From an uncultured Clostridia bacterium (GTDB taxonomy: Bacteria; Bacillota; Clostridia; Christensenellales; Borkfalkiaceae), in contig CAJGCN010000047.1 in the NCBI GenBank assembly GCA_904501815.1, forward strand, positions 1-9,359: a stretch of 9,359 bases of DNA, read 5' to 3'. The notes beneath the pieces were generated by a model. It did no database searches and was not told the DNA's origin. It worked only from the letters and a program-made list of their open reading frames with translations. The translations under genes were made by a program, and so were the position numbers. This document shows positions 5,768-9,359 of this stretch, one piece after another. The number at the start of each line of letters is the position of its first letter. Within the stretch, counting starts at the first letter, position 1.

Positions 5768-6898
5768 TTACCACTTGCCTTCTCCGCCGTATTTTTGATA
5801 AAAATCTTTTACGTAGTCGCGCACGTATCCGCCTAAAATCGCGTTGCGTAAGCCTTTCATCAGCTTGTGTAGGAAAGTGATATTATGCAAGCTCAACAGC
5901 ATTGCGCCGTACATTTCCCCCGTGTTCACGAGATGGCGCAAATACGCTTTCGTATAGTTTTTACAGCAATAGCAATCACATTCGGGATCGAGCGGGGAAT
6001 AGTCTTCTTTGAATTTGCCGTTGCGCACGACCACACGGCCGCGCGAAGTAATCGCCGTGCCGTTTCTTGCAATACGGGTGGCGAGCACGCAGTCGAACAT
6101 ATCAATTCCGCGAAGAGTGCCTTCAATTAAGCAATCGGGCGACCCGACCCCCATTAAATAGCGGGGTACGTCGGTCGGGAGCTTGGGCTGTAAATCGTCT
6201 AAAAGCTCATACATTAAGGGTTTGGGTTCTCCGACGGAAAGCCCGCCGATTGCAATCCCGTGCTTGACGAAAGGCAAAGTGCGTTCTAAGCTTTCCGCGC
6301 GCAGGTCTTTATACATATTCCCCTGCACGATAGGAAAGAGCGCCTGTTCGGGTTTGTCGTGGAATTTATAGCAACGTTCAAGCCACGCCGCCGTCCGTTT
6401 CATTGCCGATTTGGCTTGAGCGTGCGTATAGCCGTATTCGCTACATTCGTCGAACGCCATAATGATATCCGCGCCTAAGTTTTGTTGGACTTGTATCGCC
6501 TTTTCGGGGGTGAAGAAGTGTTTGCTCCCGTCAACGGCGGAAGAAAACTGTACGCCTTCGTCGGTGATTTTATTCAAATTGCCAAGAGAAAAGACCTGAA
6601 ACCCACCGCTATCCGTCAAAATGGGCTTGTCCCAGTTCATAAACTTATGCAGTCCGCCTGCGTTTTTTACGATTTCGTCGCCAGGTCGCATATATAAATG
6701 GTAGGTATTCGACAAAATAATTTGCGAACCCGCTTCTTTTAAATCGCGCGGAAATACCCCTTTGACAGTCGCTTGCGTGCCAACGGGCATATACACGGGA
6801 GTTTCGATATCTCCGTGCGGAGTGTGTAAAACACCCGCTCTTGCGCCCGTTTCGGGGTCGGTTTTGATTAGTTCAAAAGAGAAAAATTCGTTGTTCAT
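5768..6898 (-). CDS. tgt: tRNA-guanine transglycosylase (queuine/preQ1 tRNA-ribosyltransferase)
   Basis: 376 residues, the usual length of bacterial Tgt. The enzyme swaps guanine-34 in GUN-anticodon tRNAs (Tyr, His, Asn, Asp) for preQ1 in the queuosine pathway. Key parts are visible: Asp96 in DSGGFQVFS (general base region), Asp150 in FDECSEYG (base binding), GGLSVGEPK (218-226), the nucleophile Asp269 in DMFDCVLATR, and the zinc ligands C307, C309, C312 (CDCYCC) with H338. Nothing essential is missing. The start at ATG 6898 is set by length and family N-terminus; the ribosome binding site is weak (CGGAAT). queA, often just upstream of tgt in Bacillota, is not there: a repeat-rich stretch and XRE regulators occupy that place. 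It has its own promoter at 6929-6957. Confidence 0.97.
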   Translation of the reverse strand: MNNEFFSFELIKTDPETGARAGVLHTPHGDIETPVYMPVGTQATVKGVFPRDLKEAGSQIILSNTYHLYMRPGDEIVKNAGGLHKFMNWDKPILTDSGGFQVFSLGNLNKITDEGVQFSSAVDGSKHFFTPEKAIQVQQNLGADIIMAFDECSEYGYTHAQAKSAMKRTAAWLERCYKFHDKPEQALFPIVQGNMYKDLRAESLERTLPFVKHGIAIGGLSVGEPKPLMYELLDDLQPKLPTDVPRYLMGVGSPDCLIEGTLRGIDMFDCVLATRIARNGTAITSRGRVVVRNGKFKEDYSPLDPECDCYCCKNYTKAYLRHLVNTGEMYGAMLLSLHNITFLHKLMKGLRNAILGGYVRDYVKDFYQKYGGEGKW

Positions 6899-6928
6899 AA
6901 GTAATTCCGAATAAGATTTATTTTGGAT

Positions 6929-6957
6929 ATTATAGCATACTTAAAAAAAAAACGCAA
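6929..6957 (-). promoter_or_regulatory. Promoter of tgt, extended -10
   Basis: On the minus strand TTGCGT (6957-6952), 17 bases, TATAAT (6934-6929) preceded by TGC, giving an extended -10. The -35 is the 3' arm of the upstream terminator stem, and most of the spacer is the terminator's T run. Confidence 0.75.
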
Positions 6958-6974
6958 CCCTTTGCAAGGGTCGC
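6943..6974 (-). terminator. Strong intrinsic terminator before tgt
   Basis: On the minus strand GCGACCCTT (6974-6966), loop GCA and AAGGGTTGC (6962-6954) form 9 pairs including one G-U that would be a mismatch on the plus strand. G and ten T follow (6952-6943). It would end transcripts from the XRE genes and the repeats above. The 6899-7199 stretch otherwise contains only the tgt promoter and dispersed repeats; I see no gene in it. Confidence 0.8.
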
Positions 6975-7020
6975 CCTCGGTGAAATTTCGTTTGCAGGGA
7001 AATACGGTAGAATTTCTATA

Positions 7021-7068
7021 CTCCTCATCCGTCAGCTCGCGCTGACACCTTCCCCCACAGGGGAAGGC
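7021..7068. repeat. Dispersed repeat A, copy 1 (double hairpin)
   Basis: It starts with CTCCTCATCC. Two adjacent inverted repeats follow: GTCAGC/GCTGAC around TCGC (7031-7046) and CCTTCCCC/GGGGAAGG around CACA (7048-7067). A second copy with the same opening and layout is at 8404-8467. It is non-coding and lies between the XRE genes and tgt. I recall similar short repeats being frequent in Clostridia metagenome assemblies; whether it is a REP- or MITE-like element is unknown. Confidence 0.75.
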
Positions 7069-7082
7069 TACGGGCAGAGATT

Positions 7083-7139
7083 GCACGCCTTTTCCGCGAG
7101 ATTGTCGCACTTCGTTCACAATGACAGCGCGGAAAAGGC
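7083..7139. repeat. Dispersed repeat B, copy 1, with 12-bp inverted repeat
   Basis: A perfect 12-bp inverted repeat GCCTTTTCCGCG (7087-7098) / CGCGGAAAAGGC (7128-7139) encloses a smaller one, ATTGT/ACAAT (7101-7105, 7118-7122). The opening CACGCCTTTT recurs at 8338-8347, and both copies continue to a CAATGAC stretch. It could form a long stem in RNA or a cruciform in DNA. There is no T run, so it is not a typical terminator. Confidence 0.65.
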
Positions 7140-7170
7140 TTTCCGTGACGGGAACGCAATTACCGTCCGT

Positions 7171-7200
7171 TTGTCATTCCGAGCGAAGCGTGGGAATCTT
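7171..7200. repeat. Dispersed repeat C, abutting an XRE stop codon
   Basis: TTGTCATTCCGAGCGAAGCG followed by TGGGAATCTT. This motif is familiar to me as a common intergenic repeat of gut Clostridia (recollection, not a search). It reaches exactly the last base of the stop codon of the first XRE gene. Only one copy is in the window. Confidence 0.5.
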
Positions 7201-7433
7201 TAGTCCGATACTTCGTCAAAAATCGGGTCGCTGAAAAACTCTTGCAAAGTCATTCCTAAGGTCGCGCAAATTTGATAAACGGTATCCGTGCTTACTCTTT
7301 TCTTTTTCACTAAAATAATATCGCTAACGGTAGAACGCGGTACTCCGCCTAATTTATATAATTTATACAAACTCAATTTTCTATCCTTTAATAATTGTTT
7401 CACTCTTTTCCCAATAGCTTCTACAAGTTTCAT
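7200..7433 (-). CDS. Small XRE-family (Cro/CI-type) DNA-binding protein 1
   Basis: 77 residues, almost entirely one helix-turn-helix domain of the XRE type. Helices run from about residue 3 to 17, with the HTH core near 20-45 (LYKLYKLGGVPRSTVSDI) and an end helix leading to TLQEFFSDPIF. No sensor or second domain is present, so it is likely a small dimeric repressor or activator; its target is not known. AAGGAG is 7 bases before ATG 7433. It lies 38 bases behind the second copy and is about 60% identical to it (46 of 77 by hand). Stretches of 21 and 27 identical bases (7210-7230, 7255-7281) are shared with that gene. A dispersed repeat touches its stop codon. Confidence 0.85.
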   Translation of the reverse strand: MKLVEAIGKRVKQLLKDRKLSLYKLYKLGGVPRSTVSDIILVKKKRVSTDTVYQICATLGMTLQEFFSDPIFDEVSD

Positions 7434-7471
7434 TACAATACTCCTTGTCCTAAATTTCGAACGCAGTATTT

Positions 7472-7705
7472 TTAATCGGAAACTTCGTCAAAAATCGGGT
7501 CGTCGAAAAAGTCTTTTAAACTTATCCCTAAGGTCGCGCAAATTTGATAAACGCTATCTAAATTTACAGATTTCTTTTTTGCCGACCTAATCACGCAAAT
7601 AGTAGAACGGGGTATTCCGCCTGCTCTCGCTAAATGATTTTGTTTTAAATTCCTTTCTATCAATAAATCGTCTAAACGTTTACCTACTGCTTCAATCAGT
7701 TTCAT
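7472..7705 (-). CDS. Small XRE-family (Cro/CI-type) DNA-binding protein 2
   Basis: 77 residues from ATG 7705, chosen because AGGAGA lies 8 bases upstream and the resulting protein starts MKL and matches both neighbours in length and opening; an earlier in-frame start at 7732 has no such support. It is a single XRE HTH domain (HTH core near LARAGGIPRSTICVI). The recognition helix differs clearly from copy 1 (STICVIRSAKKK against STVSDIILVKKK), while the C-terminal block with DPIFDEVSD is identical. That pattern fits gene duplication followed by a change of DNA target. Identical DNA shared with copy 1 lies at 7482-7502 and 7527-7553. It is probably co-transcribed with the third and first regulators. 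Confidence 0.87.
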   Translation of the reverse strand: MKLIEAVGKRLDDLLIERNLKQNHLARAGGIPRSTICVIRSAKKKSVNLDSVYQICATLGISLKDFFDDPIFDEVSD

Positions 7706-7779
7706 TATACTTCTCTCCTGTTTAGAAATCAATTTTCAACAGCTTACCTAAAATACGCCCCGAAAAATAGCAATGCAAG

Positions 7780-8019
7780 TTAATCGACTATATTTTCATA
7801 AGAAAACAGCGGACTGTTAAAAAATTCTATTAATCCTATTTTCATTCCGTGCGCCAAAGCTTGCACGATATTTAATCCAACTGATTGATTACGAATTAAT
7901 TTAATATCGCTAATCGTAGCTTCACTAATCCCCGACAACACAGAAAGCCTATACGCCGTTATTCCTTTTTCCGCTAATAATTCTTTTACTCTTTCCGCAA
8001 CCGCTTCCATCAATTTCAT
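7780..8019 (-). CDS. Small XRE-family (Cro/CI-type) DNA-binding protein 3
   Basis: 79 residues, again a lone XRE-type HTH (HTH core about 21-45, YRLSVLSGISEATISDIKL). It shares the MKLxEAV opening and the ending xxEFFxxPxF with the two downstream copies but is much more distant, so it is the older split. AGGTGG lies 9 bases before ATG 8019. It is the first gene of the three-regulator unit. Upstream, the region shared with a divergent small ORF carries a 24-bp palindrome (8034-8057), a fair candidate for its own operator. No toxin, recombinase or phage gene is seen beside it. Confidence 0.87.
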   Translation of the reverse strand: MKLMEAVAERVKELLAEKGITAYRLSVLSGISEATISDIKLIRNQSVGLNIVQALAHGMKIGLIEFFNSPLFSYENIVD

Positions 8020-8033
8020 TTTTAATCGCCACC

Positions 8034-8061
8034 TATACTAAATATACGCTTAGTATACGCT
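8034..8061. promoter_or_regulatory. Candidate operator: palindrome TATACTAA-8-TTAGTATA
   Basis: The perfect inverted repeat TATACTAA (8034-8041) / TTAGTATA (8050-8057) has an 8-base spacer and begins 15 bases upstream of the third XRE gene. A direct repeat TATACGCT (8043-8050, 8054-8061) overlaps it with an 11-base period, about one DNA turn. On the minus strand the 8057-8052 arm reads TATACT, a possible -10. These are typical dimensions for a Cro/CI-type operator; binding is inferred. Confidence 0.55.
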
Positions 8062-8110
8062 CTTTTGAAATAATTTTGCTTAGCCTTAGTTTAGTAGTTG
8101 CTTTTTTTGT

Positions 8111-8127
8111 TAGTTTGTAGTAAACTA
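8111..8127. promoter_or_regulatory. Second inverted repeat in the divergent control region
   Basis: TAGTTT (8111-8116) and AAACTA (8122-8127) form a perfect 6-bp inverted repeat with a 5-base spacer, 33 bases before the small plus-strand ORF. It overlaps TATAAG (8126-8131), a possible -10 with no clear -35. TTAG occurs repeatedly between 8050 and 8110 on the plus strand. It could be an operator for the plus-strand unit. Confidence 0.4.
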
Positions 8128-8159
8128 TAAGAAAAGTATTTAAAAGGGTAGGGATTTTT

Positions 8160-8327
8160 ATGTGCAAAATAAAAAAGCTTGGCGGAAAAACCAAGCGTAA
8201 ACGGAAAGGATATTTTCAAGACGAAATTGATTTATTGATTGATGACAGCTATGGGAAAAAGGAAGAAGAACTCTTTCAGAAAATTTTAAAACGCATTGAA
8301 GAAATGAAAAAGAACGAGGAAAAATAA
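8160..8327 (+). CDS. Small charged hypothetical protein (55 residues)
   Basis: The ORF opens at ATG 8160 and ends TAA 8327. A G-rich stretch (AGGGTAGGG) ends 6 bases before the ATG. The protein starts MCKIKKLGGKTKRKRKGYF, a strongly basic head, followed by an acidic patch (DEIDLLIDD) and a charged helical end (EEELFQKILKRIEEMKKNEEK) that could be amphipathic or coiled coil. No family is recognised. It has no signal peptide and no membrane segment. It is divergent from the XRE regulators, shares their palindromic control region, and is followed by repeats and a terminator at 8476-8508, so it looks like a separate transcription unit. The case for coding rests on RBS, layout and terminator only. 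Confidence 0.5.
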   Translation: MCKIKKLGGKTKRKRKGYFQDEIDLLIDDSYGKKEEELFQKILKRIEEMKKNEEK

Positions 8328-8334
8328 AAGAGAG

Positions 8335-8390
8335 TGCCACGCCTTTTGCAAAGGCTCGCAATGACGGGGGCGAGATTGCCACGCCTACGC
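8335..8390. repeat. Dispersed repeat B-like units
   Basis: CACGCCTTTT (8338-8347) repeats the opening of the unit at 7084-7093. It contains a GCCTTT/AAAGGC hairpin (8341-8355) and continues to GCAATGACG. A second fragment starts GATTGCCACGCCT (8374-8386). The repeats begin within ten bases of the small ORF's stop codon. Confidence 0.55.
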
Positions 8391-8403
8391 CCAACAGGCA
8401 AAA

Positions 8404-8467
8404 CTCCTCATCCGTCGTTCGGCTCGCTCTGCTTCGCGCTCACGACACCTTCTCCCGCAGGAGAAGG
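8404..8467. repeat. Dispersed repeat A, copy 2
   Basis: It has the same CTCCTCATCC opening as 7021. The first hairpin is enlarged (GTCGT at 8414-8418, ACGAC at 8442-8446, with a longer loop). The second hairpin is CCTTCTCC/GGAGAAGG (8448-8467) around CGCA. Relative to copy 1, C7053-G7062 is replaced by T8453-A8462, so pairing is kept. Confidence 0.75.
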
Positions 8468-8475
8468 TTCAATCG

Positions 8476-8508
8476 AAAAACTCCACTCGCGGTTGAGTGG
8501 AGCTTTTT
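8476..8508. terminator. Bidirectional intrinsic terminator
   Basis: CTCCACTC (8481-8488) and GAGTGGAG (8495-8502) form a perfect 8-bp stem with a 6-base loop. Five A precede it (8476-8480) and CTTTTT follows (8503-8508), so it has a T run on both strands. It sits between the convergent ends of the ABC gene (minus) and the small plus-strand unit. Confidence 0.85.
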
Positions 8509-8519
8509 ATTCTTACTAT

Positions 8520-9359
8520 TTATTCAAGTTCGAACATGCCCGTGTATAATTGATAGTACGTGCCTTTCTTTTCTAAGAGTTGTTCGTGCGTGCCACGCTC
8601 AATGATTTTGCCGTGATCAAGAACCATAATCGCATCCGAGTTCCTAACCGTCGATAAACGGTGGGCGATTACGAATACCGTTCTGCCTTGCATTAATTTG
8701 TCCATACCGTCTTGCACGAGCGCTTCCGTGCGCGTGTCGATAGACGACGTAGCCTCGTCTAAAATCATAGCGGGGGTATCTGCAACCGCCGCGCGGGCTA
8801 TCGATAAGAGCTGGCGTTGACCTTGCGACAAGTTCGCGCCGTTGTTTTGGAGCATAGTTTCGTAGCCGTCGGGCAAACGGGAGATAAAATCGTGCGCGTT
8901 TGCTAGCTTCGCGGCGTTGATACATTCTTCGTCCGTCGCGTCTAATCTGCCGTAGCGTATATTTTCCATAACCGTGCCCGTAAACAGGTTCACGTCTTGC
9001 AAAACTATCCCAAGAGAACGGCGTAAATCGCTCTTTTTGATTTTATTGATATTGATACCGTCGTAGCGAATTTTGCCGTCGGCGATATCGTAGAAACGGT
9101 TGATTAGGTTAGTAATCGTCGTTTTGCCTGCGCCCGTTGCACCGACGAACGCGATTTTTTGACCGGGCTTTGCATACAGCGAAACGTCCGTTAAAACTTG
9201 CTTTTCGGGGACGTAGGAAAAGTCTACCATATCCATAACGATTTCCCCTTTCAGCTCGGTATACGTCGTCGTGCCGTCGTCTTTATGATAATGTTTCCAA
9301 GCCCAAAGACCCGTATGCTCTTGCGTTTCCACTAAATTCCCGTTCTCGTCTTTTTTCGC
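8520..9359 (-). CDS. ABC exporter, C-terminal ATP-binding part (cut by window edge)
   Basis: 279 residues are visible; the frame stays open to the edge, so the GTG at 9332 is not the true start. It carries a complete ATPase domain: Walker A GATGAGKTT (73-81), Q-loop Gln121, signature LSQGQ (177-181, Gln instead of the common Gly), Walker B AMILDE (197-202) with catalytic Glu202, and switch His233 in IAHRLST. This is the type fused behind six membrane helices in multidrug/lipid-type ABCB exporters, often working as heterodimers of two adjacent genes; the helices must lie beyond 9359. Residues 1-37 are a charged, Thr/Trp-containing linker (LWAWKHYHKDDG) before the ATPase. The substrate cannot be told. 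The gene ends at a bidirectional terminator. Confidence 0.92.
   Translation of the reverse strand, partial: AKKDENGNLVETQEHTGLWAWKHYHKDDGTTTYTELKGEIVMDMVDFSYVPEKQVLTDVSLYAKPGQKIAFVGATGAGKTTITNLINRFYDIADGKIRYDGININKIKKSDLRRSLGIVLQDVNLFTGTVMENIRYGRLDATDEECINAAKLANAHDFISRLPDGYETMLQNNGANLSQGQRQLLSIARAAVADTPAMILDEATSSIDTRTEALVQDGMDKLMQGRTVFVIAHRLSTVRNSDAIMVLDHGKIIERGTHEQLLEKKGTYYQLYTGMFELE

Noticed and set aside
6895..7119. 74-codon minus-strand frame before tgt
   Set aside because: It runs through dispersed repeats and a strong terminator and resembles no protein.
7700..7728. TTGATT-17-TATAAT on the minus strand at the start of the second XRE gene
   Set aside because: The -10 overlaps the ATG itself, so a transcript from it would begin inside the gene; the AGGAGA in the spacer is better explained as the ribosome binding site.
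7200..8327. Toxin-antitoxin system formed by an XRE gene and the small ORF
   Set aside because: The genes are divergent rather than an operon, and no toxin fold or known toxin motif is seen in the 55-residue product.
7021..8467. CRISPR-like array from the repeated motifs
   Set aside because: The copies are few, irregularly spaced and internally palindromic, without uniform spacers or cas genes.
8158..8549. Open frames on both strands across 8158-8394 (minus) and 8334-8549 (plus)
   Set aside because: The first is antisense to the small ORF and repeats; the second is repeat and terminator sequence read as protein, running into the ABC gene's 3' end.

Overview
The window looks like the chromosome of a Clostridia-class member of the Bacillota, probably an uncultured gut lineage; the lineage is inferred. 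The evidence is the gene order tgt - yajC - small four-helix membrane protein - scfA - scfB - secD - secF - recJ. The SCIFF peptide and its maturase (scfA/scfB) are near-universal markers of Clostridia. Strong AAGGAG/AGGAGG ribosome binding sites and TTGNNN-17-TATAAT promoters fit the same group.

Layout: all large genes are on the minus strand, so transcription runs from high to low coordinates. 9359-8520 is the C-terminal, nucleotide-binding part of an ABC exporter, cut by the window edge. 8519-8328 holds a bidirectional terminator and dispersed repeats. 8327-8160 is a small plus-strand ORF of unknown function, divergent from three tandem single-domain XRE-type regulators (8019-7200); the shared intergenic region carries palindromes that look like operators. 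7199-6899 has no gene: it holds three kinds of dispersed repeat, a strong minus-strand terminator and the tgt promoter. From 6898 to 1 runs the conserved block: tgt (queuosine), yajC, a TIGR04086-like membrane protein, the six-cysteine peptide gene scfA (too short for routine ORF calling, found by reading), its radical SAM maturase scfB, secD, secF and the start of recJ.

How the genes work together: YajC, SecD and SecF are accessory parts of the Sec translocon. ScfA/ScfB make a thioether-bridged ranthipeptide. The block is not one plain operon. Promoters can be read upstream of tgt, yajC, scfA and secD, and possibly recJ. Hairpins sit at several boundaries: a terminator between scfA and scfB, a terminator that also buries the ribosome binding site of the membrane-protein gene, and terminators that overlap the next promoter before tgt and recJ.

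Most notable: (i) the terminator/RBS hairpin at 5101-5139; (ii) the scfA-scfB attenuator; (iii) a SecD/SecF pair that by eye lacks the conserved TM4 acidic residues tied to proton coupling; (iv) the XRE trio with its palindromic divergent control region; (v) a dispersed repeat whose two copies show a compensatory base-pair change. I saw no wholly new system that I could defend; the SCIFF locus itself is a known type.
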